Program-made: the position numbers and the translations under genes | Assembly (NCBI GenBank): GCA_965652145.1 | Contig: CBFGTV010000053.1 | Span: forward strand, 1-24,245 | Reading direction: 5' to 3' | From: CBFGTV01 sp965652145 | Lineage (GTDB): Bacteria; Bacillota; Clostridia; Peptostreptococcales; Natronincolaceae | DNA length: 24,245 bases | Notes under the pieces: model-generated | Told to the model about the DNA's origin: nothing | Databases searched by the model: none | The model's input: only the letters and a program-made list of their open reading frames with translations | In this document: piece after piece, positions 15,939 to 24,190 of the stretch | Numbering within the stretch: the stretch's first letter is position 1 | Layout: every line of letters begins with the position of its first letter

Positions 15939-17162
15939 ATGGACATTCAATTGAAAGAAATACAAGAGACAATGGATTGGCTGTCATCCATTAGTGATGG
16001 GAAGGGACCTGGAACAACACGACTGCTTTACTCCTCTAGCTGGTTAGAGGCTCAGCAGACCCTTAAGGCACGTTTCGAAGCCCTGGGATTGAAATGCCAC
16101 TTCGATGCCATCGGTAATTTGTACGCAACCCTGGAAGGAACAGAAAACCCAGATAAAACCATTGCCACAGGCTCCCATGTGGATACAGTGGTGAATGGAG
16201 GAAAGCTTGACGGGCAATTAGGGATTTTTGGCGGTTATCTTGCTGTGAAAGAATTAATTAAAGCCTACGGTAAACCAAAGAAAAATATTCAGATTATTTC
16301 AATGGCTGAGGAAGAAGGCTCTCGATTCCCTTATGTTTTCTGGGGGAGTAAAAACATTTTCGGGTTGGCCAAAAAGGAAGATGTTGAGGGCATTAAAGAT
16401 GCCAATGGTATTGATTTTGTTGAAGCAATGCGGGGCTGTGGCTTCGATTTTCCAACCGAGATTCAGGAAAGAGATGACATAGAGGCCTTTATTGAGCTGC
16501 ATATTGAACAGGGTAATTTCCTTGAAGAAGAAAACTATACGGTGGGGGTAGTAAGCTCTATTGTGGGGCAGAAACGCTATAACATCACCCTGAAGGGGGA
16601 GGCAAACCATGCCGGAACTACTTTAATGCGCTATAGAAAAGATACAGTGGAATGTATGGCTAGAATAATCACCAATGGAATCGATAAGGCAAAGGCAGAA
16701 GGGGACCCCTTGGTGCTTACCTTCGGGAAAGTAGTACCAAAGCCCAATACTGTAAACGTTGTTCCGGGAGAGACCATGTTTACGATGGATTGCCGTCATA
16801 CCGATGCCGCTTTCCTACAGGAGTTTACCGCCGGTCTGGAGGCAGATATGAAGGCCATTGCCGATAAAATGGGAATTTCAATTGAAATTGACAACTGGAT
16901 GAATGAAGCGCCTGTTCTTATGAATAAAAAGGTGGTTGATATGATTGAGGAGGTTTGTAAAGCCAATCAAGTTAACTACAAGGTAATGCATAGTGGTGCC
17001 GGCCATGATTCTCAAATTATTGCTCCCCATGTACCTACAGGAATGATCTTTGTACCCAGTATTAAGGGAGTCAGCCATAACCCTGCAGAAGATACAAAGC
17101 TTGAGGATTTGCGTGAGGGAATTAAAACCCTTGCCTATGCCTTATACAGACTTGCTTATTAA
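15939..17162 (+). CDS. allC: allantoate amidohydrolase
   Basis: Hydrolyses allantoate to (S)-ureidoglycine, ammonia and CO2, feeding the rest of the operon. The 407 residues align well by eye with E. coli AllC (411 aa) and belong to the M20 amidohydrolase group. Metal-site residues are in place: His80 in GSHVDTV, Asp91 in GKLDGQ, Glu125/Glu126 in AEEEGSRF, His188 in LHIEQG and His380 in VSHNPAE. Substrate-region stretches such as PYVFWGSKNIFGLA (131-144), RYNITLKGEANHAGTT (213-228) and HSGAGHD (351-357) are shared with AllC rather than with N-carbamoyl-amino-acid hydrolases. ATG at 15939 follows ATAGGAGGGG; the gap to the DUF2877 gene is 17 bases, so it is in the same operon. Confidence 0.95.
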   Translation: MDIQLKEIQETMDWLSSISDGKGPGTTRLLYSSSWLEAQQTLKARFEALGLKCHFDAIGNLYATLEGTENPDKTIATGSHVDTVVNGGKLDGQLGIFGGYLAVKELIKAYGKPKKNIQIISMAEEEGSRFPYVFWGSKNIFGLAKKEDVEGIKDANGIDFVEAMRGCGFDFPTEIQERDDIEAFIELHIEQGNFLEEENYTVGVVSSIVGQKRYNITLKGEANHAGTTLMRYRKDTVECMARIITNGIDKAKAEGDPLVLTFGKVVPKPNTVNVVPGETMFTMDCRHTDAAFLQEFTAGLEADMKAIADKMGISIEIDNWMNEAPVLMNKKVVDMIEEVCKANQVNYKVMHSGAGHDSQIIAPHVPTGMIFVPSIKGVSHNPAEDTKLEDLREGIKTLAYALYRLAY

Positions 17163-17185
17163 TCCAAAAAGAAAGGAAGTTGATT

Positions 17186-18472
17186 ATGAAAACACAAGCA
17201 GCAACCAAGTCCTACCCCAAAAATTATTGGAAGCTCTTAGTATTTACCTTCTGCATGGGCTGGACAATTATTTGGATTTATCGGTCTATGCTGTCTCCCA
17301 TCTACACCGAAATTCAAGGTACCATTGGGGAACAGAGCAATGCCGCCATGGGTCTTATTGCATCCTGCTACTTTTTTGGTTATACTGCTTTACAAATTCC
17401 TTCAGGCTTTTTAGTGGATCGATTTGGACAGAAACGGGTTTTGGTTCCTGGGTTTATCCTATTTACTATTGGTGTTTTTAGCATCGCCTTTGCGAAATCC
17501 ATTGCCCCTATTTACTTTGGTTCTGTATTGGCTGGAATTGGATGCGGCACCTATTATGGATCAGCGTACTCATTGACATCTCAGCATGTTCCGCCAGAAA
17601 AGAAGGGCTTGCAAACAGCCATTGTGAATAGTGGCTCTGCCCTGGGGATGATTCTAGGAATGACTGGTTCAAGCTACCTTGTTAAAACCCTCGGCCTGCC
17701 GTGGCAGACAATGGTCATTGTTTCAGGCTGTCTCTTGATTTTCCTTGTACTTTGGTTTATATTTGCTATTGTTGAGCCTAGCAAGGTTGCCCAGGTACCA
17801 GAGGCTGATGATAACAAGAGGTCAAATACGGGTATCAAAGTAGAAGCTTCAGAGGCATCAAAGGGCTCTATCTTCCGTCTTTCACTGTTAACCTGCTACT
17901 TCCTGTATTTTACCACCTGCTATGCCTATTATTTGATCGTAACCTGGCTGCCTAAATTTTTAGAATCGGAGCGGGGAATCACAGGGGGAATGATTGGCCT
18001 AATCGTATCCATGATTGCCGTTACTGCTGTTCCAGGGGCGCTGTTCTTTGCAAGAATGTCTGATAAAAAACGTGATCAAAAAGCTAAAATTATTCTGTTC
18101 CTAGAAATTTCAGCATTTGCCTTGATTGCGGTTTCTATGTTTGCACCGAATACAGCCACCCTGTCTATGATCCTGCTATTATATGGATTTTTAGGTAAAA
18201 TGGCAGTAGACCCTGTTTTAATTTCCTATGTCTCTGACCAGGCAGATAAAAAGTCTATGGGTACCACCCTGGGAACCTTTAATTTCTTTGGTATGTCCTC
18301 TTCCGTTGTGGCTCCGGCCCTTACAGGGTATATTATAGATAAGACCGGTTCCGGAGTTTGGGGATTCTACCTGGGGGCAATGCTCCTATTGCTTGGAACT
18401 ATTGTGTTCTATGTTGCCAACAATAAAAACAATAAAAATATGAAAAAGGAGTTAAATCATGAGCTATCTTAA
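17186..18472 (+). CDS. major facilitator superfamily transporter, probable ureide carrier
   Basis: Membrane carrier of 428 residues with about twelve helices. The MFS loop-2/3 motif is visible as GFLVDRFGQKR (about 74-84), and a second, weaker copy FARMSDKKRDQKAK follows helix 8, after a polar central loop at about 195-235. It resembles the anion:cation symporter/glucarate-type branch, which moves organic acids. The ATG at 17186 has AGGA eight bases upstream; a TTG two codons earlier is less likely. It lies between allC and allE, overlapping allE by 14 bases, so uptake of allantoate or allantoin is the natural guess, although specificity cannot be read from sequence. Confidence 0.88.
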   Translation: MKTQAATKSYPKNYWKLLVFTFCMGWTIIWIYRSMLSPIYTEIQGTIGEQSNAAMGLIASCYFFGYTALQIPSGFLVDRFGQKRVLVPGFILFTIGVFSIAFAKSIAPIYFGSVLAGIGCGTYYGSAYSLTSQHVPPEKKGLQTAIVNSGSALGMILGMTGSSYLVKTLGLPWQTMVIVSGCLLIFLVLWFIFAIVEPSKVAQVPEADDNKRSNTGIKVEASEASKGSIFRLSLLTCYFLYFTTCYAYYLIVTWLPKFLESERGITGGMIGLIVSMIAVTAVPGALFFARMSDKKRDQKAKIILFLEISAFALIAVSMFAPNTATLSMILLLYGFLGKMAVDPVLISYVSDQADKKSMGTTLGTFNFFGMSSSVVAPALTGYIIDKTGSGVWGFYLGAMLLLLGTIVFYVANNKNNKNMKKELNHELS

Positions 18473-19247
18473 TCAAGTTACTGGATATCGAGCGGATCTT
18501 CTAACCAATCGCTCAGTTGTGAAGAAGGATAACTATGTATTAATTGAACCAGACGGTTTGGTCAAAAACATAATTCCTGGTTTTGAAAATTGTGATGTCA
18601 CAATCCTTGGGTCGCCAAAGCTGGGGGCCAGCTTTGTAGATTACTTAGTTACCATCCATGCGGGCGGAAAAAACGAGCTTGGATTTGGCGGTGTCGGACA
18701 AATAGAGACATTATTCTATTTACTGGAGGGAAAGTTAACTGTAAAGGCAGGGGATACATCCTATCCAATGGAAAAGGGCGCTTTTGTATATTGTCCTCCA
18801 GAAACAAAGCTTTACTTTTTTAACGAAAGCGGTGAACCAGCCAAGGCATTCCTGTATAAACGAAATTATATTCCCCTGGAAGGATATGAGCCCTATGTGG
18901 TTACAGGTAATACCGAAGCGATGGAATGGACAAATTACGAGGGGATGGAGGATGTACTGATCAAGGACTTCTTACCAAAGGATTTAGCCTTTGATTGCAA
19001 TTTCCATATTCTCAGCTTTAAACCAGGGGCCTCCCATGGATATCTTGAAACTCATATTCAGGAGCACGGTGCTTACTGTATGAGCGGTCAAGGAATGTAT
19101 AATCTGGATAATGATTGGATTCCTGTTCAAAAAGGTGATTATATTTTTATGAGTGCCTATTGCTTACAGGGCTGCTACGCTGTAGGGCGGGATGAAAACT
19201 TCAGCTATGTTTATTCTAAAGATTGTAATCGAGATGTAGAACTATAG
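18459..19247 (+). CDS. allE: (S)-ureidoglycine aminohydrolase
   Basis: Bicupin enzyme that releases ammonia from (S)-ureidoglycine to give (S)-ureidoglycolate, linking AllC to AllD. The 262 residues match E. coli AllE (YlbA, 261 aa as I recall it) over their length, from VTGYRADLL and GLVKNIIPGFENCDVTIL to the end SYVYSKDCNRDVEL. The manganese ligands fit: Glu197, His199, His203 and Gln237 lie with the same spacing as in the plant enzyme, inside SHGYLETHIQEHGAY (192-206). AAGGAG is eight bases before the ATG at 18459, and the gene overlaps the MFS gene by 14 bases, which implies translational coupling. Confidence 0.96.
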   Translation: MSYLNQVTGYRADLLTNRSVVKKDNYVLIEPDGLVKNIIPGFENCDVTILGSPKLGASFVDYLVTIHAGGKNELGFGGVGQIETLFYLLEGKLTVKAGDTSYPMEKGAFVYCPPETKLYFFNESGEPAKAFLYKRNYIPLEGYEPYVVTGNTEAMEWTNYEGMEDVLIKDFLPKDLAFDCNFHILSFKPGASHGYLETHIQEHGAYCMSGQGMYNLDNDWIPVQKGDYIFMSAYCLQGCYAVGRDENFSYVYSKDCNRDVEL

Positions 19248-19313
19248 TTATATCATTGAAACGGGTAAATTTTGAAGCTTAGGATACGCTAAATCCAATC
19301 ATGGGGGTTATTT

Positions 19314-20564
19314 ATGAAAAAAGTACTGAAAAATCAAACCTTTCAAATATTGATTGCTTTAATATTGGGAATAACAGCAGGTCTTTTGATAGGACCCGCT
19401 GTTGCCCCAGTCAAAGTGATTGGAGACGTATTTTTAAGATTGATCCAAATGTCTGTGGTGGTTCTTGTGGGGGGCTCTGTTATTGAATCCTTGGGAAGCC
19501 TGGAGGCCAAAGAAATTGGCAAGCTAGGCGGGAAAACGTTTCTACTTTTCCTCGTAAATACAGTTGTTGCTGCTGCCTTCGGAATCCTGGCAGCCATGCT
19601 GGTGAATCCCGGGGTGGGCATTAATATGGCACTGCCCCAGTCCTTTGCTAAGGTGCCCAGCCAAACCATAACTGAGATCATTCTTGGCTTTTTTCCAACG
19701 AATATTATGGGCTCTTTATCTGAGGGAAACATGGTACAGACAATTGTATTTGCAATTCCATTTGGAATCGCCATTAGTACGATTCGAGCTAAAAATCATG
19801 AAGAGCGGGTTTTACCCTTTATTCAAGATCTAAATAGGGTACTGGTTAATGTATTGAAAATGGTGATGAAGCTTGCACCTATCGGTATTTTTTCCTTGAT
19901 GGCTTGGGTAACCGGAACAAATGGTATTAGTGTTGTAAAGCCTCTGGCCAAGTTTTTACTTACCCTTGGAACAACCTCATTGATATATTTGATGTTAATA
20001 ATTACCTTGACTGCGGCCTATGTCAAAGTTAGCCCGATCGTGCTATGGAAGAAAATGATGACAATGACCATCATGGCCTTCACCACTACTTCCTCTGCTG
20101 TGACCCTTCCCGTAAAAATGGACGATAGTGTTAACAAGCTGGGGGTCAGTCCACGGATTTCTAATTTGGTCAATCCCCTGGGAATGATTCTAAATTCCAA
20201 CGGCCTGTCGATGTATCTTGCCATTGCATCATTAACATTAATACAATTCTATGGAATAGAAGCCACTTATGGTGAAATTGTTAAAATCGTAATTATTTCA
20301 ACCCTTGCCTGCTTGGGAACCGTTGTTGTGCCAGGAGGGGGGCTGGTAGCCCTGACAATTATCGTACCTGTCATTGGATTACCTGTAGAAAGTATAGCAC
20401 TCCTAGCCGGTATTGATTGGTTTTCTGGAATGTTCAGAACAGTCCTTAATGTAGATGGAGATGCTTTGGCTGCCCTGGCAATTGCCGGCAGTGAAAAGGA
20501 AATTGACTACAGTATTTTAAAACAGGAGCACCAAGCTGCAAAATCTATCGTGAAGGAGAATTAA
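19314..20564 (+). CDS. DAACS-family (GltP/DctA-like) dicarboxylate symporter with altered binding-site residues
   Basis: Sodium- or proton-coupled carrier of 416 residues. The fold's core signatures are recognisable: serine-rich hairpin 1 at 257-266 (TTTSSAVTLP), the helix-7 region NPLGMILNSNGLSMY (287-301), the hairpin-2 loop VVVPGGGLVALT and the helix-8 stretch GIDWFSGMFRTVLNVDGDA (366-384). Compared with GltPh, the NMDGT motif reads NSNGL and the position of Asp394, which binds the amino group of aspartate, is Gly372, whereas Arg375 (Arg397 in GltPh), Asn379 and Asp383 are kept. This suggests an acid without an amino group, such as a ureide or oxamate-type anion; that is inference. It follows allE by 66 bases and precedes carbamate kinase by one. 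Confidence 0.9.
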   Translation: MKKVLKNQTFQILIALILGITAGLLIGPAVAPVKVIGDVFLRLIQMSVVVLVGGSVIESLGSLEAKEIGKLGGKTFLLFLVNTVVAAAFGILAAMLVNPGVGINMALPQSFAKVPSQTITEIILGFFPTNIMGSLSEGNMVQTIVFAIPFGIAISTIRAKNHEERVLPFIQDLNRVLVNVLKMVMKLAPIGIFSLMAWVTGTNGISVVKPLAKFLLTLGTTSLIYLMLIITLTAAYVKVSPIVLWKKMMTMTIMAFTTTSSAVTLPVKMDDSVNKLGVSPRISNLVNPLGMILNSNGLSMYLAIASLTLIQFYGIEATYGEIVKIVIISTLACLGTVVVPGGGLVALTIIVPVIGLPVESIALLAGIDWFSGMFRTVLNVDGDALAALAIAGSEKEIDYSILKQEHQAAKSIVKEN

Positions 20565-20565
20565 A

Positions 20566-21504
20566 ATGTCAAAACAATTAGTCATTGCTTTAGGGGGCAA
20601 TGCCCTGGGAAATACTCCAGAGGAACAGAAAGAGGCTGTATCAGCAGCAGCTAATCATATTATGAACCTTGTGAAAGAAGGCTATCAGGTCGTTATTGTG
20701 CATGGTAATGGCCCACAGGTGGGCATGATTAATCAGGCCTTTGAAGTGGCCTGTAAGGATAATCCCAATGTTGCCGCAATGCCCTTTGCTGAGTGCTGTG
20801 CCATGAGTCAGGGCTACATCGGATTCCATTTACAGAATGCCCTACAAAATACCTTTCGTATCCACGGAATGACCAATCATGTATCAACAGTCATTACCCA
20901 GGTAATTGTAGATAGAAATGATCCTGCTTTTCAGAACTTTACTAAACCAGTAGGGGCATTTTATACACAGGAGGAGGCTGGGGAAATCGCCAAAGAAAAA
21001 GGCTATGTCTTTGTGGAGGATTCAGGGAGGGGCTACCGAAGAGTCGTTCCTTCCCCAGAGCCCGTTGATATTAAAGAAAAAGGGACAATCCGCTGCTTAA
21101 TGGAAAATGGTGATGTGGTCATTGCCTGCGGCGGAGGGGGAATTCCCGTATATCAGGAGAAGGGAATCCTTCACGGCGTTGACGCTGTGATTGACAAAGA
21201 TAAGGCGGCAGCAAAATTAGCAGATATTATCGATGCCAATATATTTGTGATTTTGACGGCGGTGCCAAAGGTGGCCATTAATTTCGGTAAACCCGACCAA
21301 AAATGGCTGGACAGTATCTCAATTGGCGAGGCAGAGCAATACATTAAAGAAGGACATTTTGCCCCTGGCTCTATGCTGCCAAAGGTTGAGGCGGCTATTA
21401 AATTTACACGGAATGGAAAGGATCGAAAAGCAATTATTACATCCCTAGAGAATGCATATAATGCCGTCACTCAAGATGAAGGAACAATGATCTGTTCAGA
21501 ATAA
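20566..21504 (+). CDS. arcC: carbamate kinase
   Basis: Transfers the phosphate of carbamoyl phosphate to ADP, giving ATP, ammonia and CO2; here it would harvest the energy from oxalurate cleavage (E. coli counterpart YbcF/AllK). The 312 residues match the ArcC family length. Motifs: GGNALG near the N-terminus (10-15), HGNGPQVG, EDSGRGYRRVVPSPEP, CGGGGIPV, the active-site segment VDAVIDKDKAAAKLA and FAPGSMLPKVEA, all in the expected order. The ATG at 20566 follows the DAACS stop by one base, with AAGGAG eight bases before the start. It is the last gene of the operon, since a strong terminator follows. No arginine deiminase or ornithine transcarbamylase genes are near, so carbamoyl phosphate most likely comes from oxalurate. 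Confidence 0.96.
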   Translation: MSKQLVIALGGNALGNTPEEQKEAVSAAANHIMNLVKEGYQVVIVHGNGPQVGMINQAFEVACKDNPNVAAMPFAECCAMSQGYIGFHLQNALQNTFRIHGMTNHVSTVITQVIVDRNDPAFQNFTKPVGAFYTQEEAGEIAKEKGYVFVEDSGRGYRRVVPSPEPVDIKEKGTIRCLMENGDVVIACGGGGIPVYQEKGILHGVDAVIDKDKAAAKLADIIDANIFVILTAVPKVAINFGKPDQKWLDSISIGEAEQYIKEGHFAPGSMLPKVEAAIKFTRNGKDRKAIITSLENAYNAVTQDEGTMICSE

Positions 21505-21512
21505 TGGGTAAG

Positions 21513-21548
21513 AAGCCGTCGATCAGGCAAACCGGTCGACGGCTTTTT
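21513..21548 (+). terminator. Rho-independent terminator of the ureide operon
   Basis: Arms AAGCCGTCGA (21513-21522) and TCGACGGCTT (21536-21545) form a perfect ten-base stem that runs into TTTTT. It begins eight bases after the carbamate kinase stop and marks the boundary to the degraded RHS region. Confidence 0.93.
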
Positions 21549-21555
21549 CGTGGGG

Positions 21556-22783
21556 TACACCCTTTATCTGGAAAGATATTTTTATGAAGGGAGAGACTAT
21601 TCAGTAAAACGATGGTCCGTGGAATGTAATCACAATAACGGAGCGTATTTCAAAGTGTCCTAGGGGCAACCAAGTAAGCTATAGCTACGATTTGCTGGGC
21701 CGTGTTATAGAAATCAGTGAGAGCATTAGTGGCCAGGAGGTTAGCCAACAGTTCGAATATGATGTACTTGGTAACCAAATAAAGGCCGTAGATGAAAAAG
21801 GAAACATAACCAGTTATCAATACGATTCTATGAATCGATTGACAACCATAATTGATCCAATGGATAATATTACTTATAGCTATGATGCAGTAGGAAATCG
21901 GGAAACCATGGTTGATGAAAGCGGAGAATACACCTCTGATCAGCCAAGCGGCTATATTGACGTGGTTACAGAGGAAGCGGTACAATATAGAATAAAGAAA
22001 AGCGATTATGTCTATACCAATGCCAATAAGCTCGTTAAGCTGGTAGAAAAGCTAGAGAATGAAAAAGGAGAAGGTTATTCAAAAAACAACAAGCTACCAA
22101 TACGATGCCAATGGAAACGAAGTAAGACAGGCCGTAAGCTATATATTGCCCCATAATAGACAGATGAGGCAAAGCACCACAGGCGACATACATGGAGACC
22201 ATCAGACAGAAGAAATAAACTACCTCGTTGAGAAGGTTAACAGCCAATTTGATGGATTTAACAGACTGAAGGAAATAGAAAAAATCAAAGAGGCGAAAGG
22301 GTTGTTATCAGCTTTACCTATGATGGAGACGGATTAAGGACCCAAAAGAAAAGCAGAAGCTCAAAGGACAACTATAATCCAGTCTATACCAATTACCATT
22401 ATGACCGTCAGCACGTAATTCTGGAAACCGATGAAGCGGGAATAGTCGGGGCAAGATATATCAGAGGCAACAACTATATAGGCCGCTATGACAGAAACGA
22501 GCAGCTGGTGTATTACCTCTATGACGGTCATGGAGACGTGGTACAAACCGTTACCCAGGCAGGGGAAATACAAAATCAGTATGACTATGACATTTTCGGT
22601 AACCCAATTCTACAGATAGAGCAGCACGAAAATGCGATTCGCTATGCAGAAGAATTCTACGACAAGGAAACAGGACTATACTACCTAAGGGCCAGGTACT
22701 ACAACCCATCCACAGGACGATTTATCAGCGAAAACAGCTACTGGGGAGAAGAAAGAAATCCGCTGAATTTGAAGGAGAATTAA
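21556..22783 (+). pseudogene. RHS/YD-repeat protein, 3' fragment with several frameshifts and no toxin tip
   Basis: Remnant of a polymorphic-toxin shell protein. YD repeats are plain: VSYSYDLLGRVIEI, QQFEYDVLGNQIKAVDEKGN, YQYDSMNRLTTIIDPMDN, YQYDANGNEVRQA and YDYDIFGNPILQ. The reading passes through changing frames: a first stretch to about 21655, a second to about 22065, a third to about 22300, then back to the second frame to the end, where the conserved core GLYYLRARYYNPSTGRFIS is found. The last two shifts compensate. The 5' end is missing: the fragment begins right after the operon terminator, with no start or signal region, whereas intact RHS genes are several kilobases. After SYWGEERNPLNL, where a toxin domain normally follows, only KEN and a stop remain. 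Confidence 0.85.
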
Positions 22784-22786
22784 ATA

Positions 22787-23320
22787 ATGAATAAAATATC
22801 TTTAAAAAATAAGAAAGTGTTGTTACTTTTATTGACTTTATCAGTGTTACTATTTTCATATTCATATATTTACAGAACATTAGATGAAACAACTCAGATA
22901 TTTGAAATTAAGAATACAAAGGAGGTTTATGATTATCCTGATAGTATAATGATCACTGTACGAAAAAACTATATGATTATTAATCCACCTGAAGATCTAC
23001 AGGAATTAAAATGCTTAGTGGAACAGTTCTATAAAGACAATTCTTTAAATGAAGATAGTTCGGTAGATAACAATAATAAGCCTAAATATCTTGAAATATG
23101 TTTTTACAGGGAAAGTAAAAATTTCCCAAGAGATTGGCAACCTAATGAGACTTTTATGAATGTGAACACCATAATAGTGACTTGATTGTAACTATAAACT
23201 GGTCTGAAATATTACAGTAAAATAGATATAGAAAAGAAATACGATATATTTAAAACTGTATATTACTTTAAAGAAGTAAATCTTGAAGAGGAAGAAGAAA
23301 TTGCGGAATGGGTGAAATGA
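22787..23320 (+). pseudogene. small membrane-anchored or secreted protein gene, frameshifted, immunity-gene position
   Basis: An ATG at 22787, behind GGAGAA, opens 132 residues: a lysine-rich start, one hydrophobic helix or signal (VLLLLLTLSVLLFSYSYIY, 11-29) and a polar domain. The frame stops at 23185, but related-looking sequence continues in other frames: DLIVTINWSE (from about 23181), then KYYSKIDIEKKYDIFKTVYY and a Glu-rich tail EEEEEIAEWVK ending at 23320. Two frameshifts therefore probably broke a protein of about 175 residues. It starts three bases after the RHS fragment, where toxin-immunity genes usually lie, so an immunity role for the ancestor is a fair guess. I do not recognise the family. 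If translated as it stands, it would be a 132-residue truncated product. Confidence 0.6.
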
Positions 23321-23660
23321 ACCAACAGGTGATAGAACAGGTGACAAGGCGACAAATGATTCTGCGATAGAGATTTTTCCTTTTCGCTCTCCTGTTTCCA
23401 TCAACCCTTTATCTGAGTATTCAGGATACAATAATTTTAGATACTGTTTTTCATTACGCTACAAGTATGGCGAAAGAAAATTTGAATTTAATTCTGGTGA
23501 TAAAGATTATATCTTCTGGACTTAAGGGTTACATATCTATTGATTTTTCGGGGAACAAAGAGAACAATGAATCGAACATTCCTTTTATGTGCAATGGTAT
23601 GGTCAAGATGATCGATTGACATTTGACAAGAAAAATTATACTGCTACACTTAAATTTTAG
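23316..23660 (+). pseudogene. degraded gene remnant without start, frameshifted twice
   Basis: An open frame from 23316 to 23525 has no start codon and encodes protein-like sequence (INPLSEYSGYNNFRYC, LRYKYGERKFEFNSGDKDY). After its stop the sense continues in a neighbouring frame as LKGYISIDFSGNKENNES, and then again in the first frame as EHSFYVQWYGQDDRLTFDKK to a stop at 23658-23660. The joined reading gives about 110 residues rich in aromatic and charged residues, reading like the C-terminal part of one small protein. The family is not recognised. It lies between two immunity-type genes downstream of the RHS fragment. Its end abuts the ribosome binding site of the next gene. Confidence 0.5.
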
Positions 23661-23670
23661 GGGGGATTAC

Positions 23671-24189
23671 ATGAGTAAAAAGTTCATAATGCTTTTGCTT
23701 CTTATAGGTATTTTGTTATTTAGTTCATGCTCATTGGGAGGTGGTAGGTTGATGATTTCTGATGATAGCGATAAAAAAGCAGATGCCAGAATGGAACAAT
23801 TACTTGAGACTATTAAGAACAAAGACGAAGATGCCTTCAAAGCAATGTTTTCTAAACAAGCACTGAATGAAGCTAATGATTTCGACGGTGGTATGGATTA
23901 TTTGTTTGGATTTTTTCAAGGTAATGTAGACTCTTGGAAACGAGATAGATTCACTTCTGAAACATCGAGTGAATACGGGAAAAAATCTGTAATGCTTGTG
24001 TCTTGGTATACAGTTGTGACAGATAAAGATAAGTATATGTTTTTCGTAATAGATTATACCAAAGACACGATAAATCCCGACAATGCAGGTTTATACACTT
24101 TGCGTGTAATCAAAGCTGAAGATAAAGATACACAATTTACCTACTGGCAAGACATGAAGATAGCAGGTATTTATAAACCGAAGGAATAA
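23671..24189 (+). CDS. DUF5104 lipoprotein
   Basis: Predicted lipoprotein of 172 residues. A signal peptide with hydrophobic core IMLLLLIGILLF (6-17) ends in the lipobox-like FSSC, so Cys20 would be lipid-modified and the protein held on the outer face of the membrane. The mature part fits DUF5104: KADARMEQLLETIKNKDEDAF, the central FDGGMDYLFGFFQG and the end FTYWQDMKIAGIYKPKE. The family's function is not established to my knowledge; its members are common in Firmicutes and often occur near RHS toxins, which would fit an immunity role. The ATG at 23671 follows AGGGGGGATTAC; an upstream in-frame ATG at 23623 has no such site. Unlike its left-hand neighbours the gene is intact. Confidence 0.85.
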   Translation: MSKKFIMLLLLIGILLFSSCSLGGGRLMISDDSDKKADARMEQLLETIKNKDEDAFKAMFSKQALNEANDFDGGMDYLFGFFQGNVDSWKRDRFTSETSSEYGKKSVMLVSWYTVVTDKDKYMFFVIDYTKDTINPDNAGLYTLRVIKAEDKDTQFTYWQDMKIAGIYKPKE

Positions 24190-24190
24190 T

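Noticed and set aside
22059..22337. Separate 92-residue protein starting at ATG 22059
   Set aside because: Its YD repeats continue those of the preceding frame, so it is a frameshifted piece of the RHS remnant and not a gene of its own.
23320..23350. Short direct repeat ACAGGTGA around 23326 and 23338 as a possible mobile-element end
   Set aside because: Only two short copies are seen and no inverted terminal repeat or target duplication could be found.
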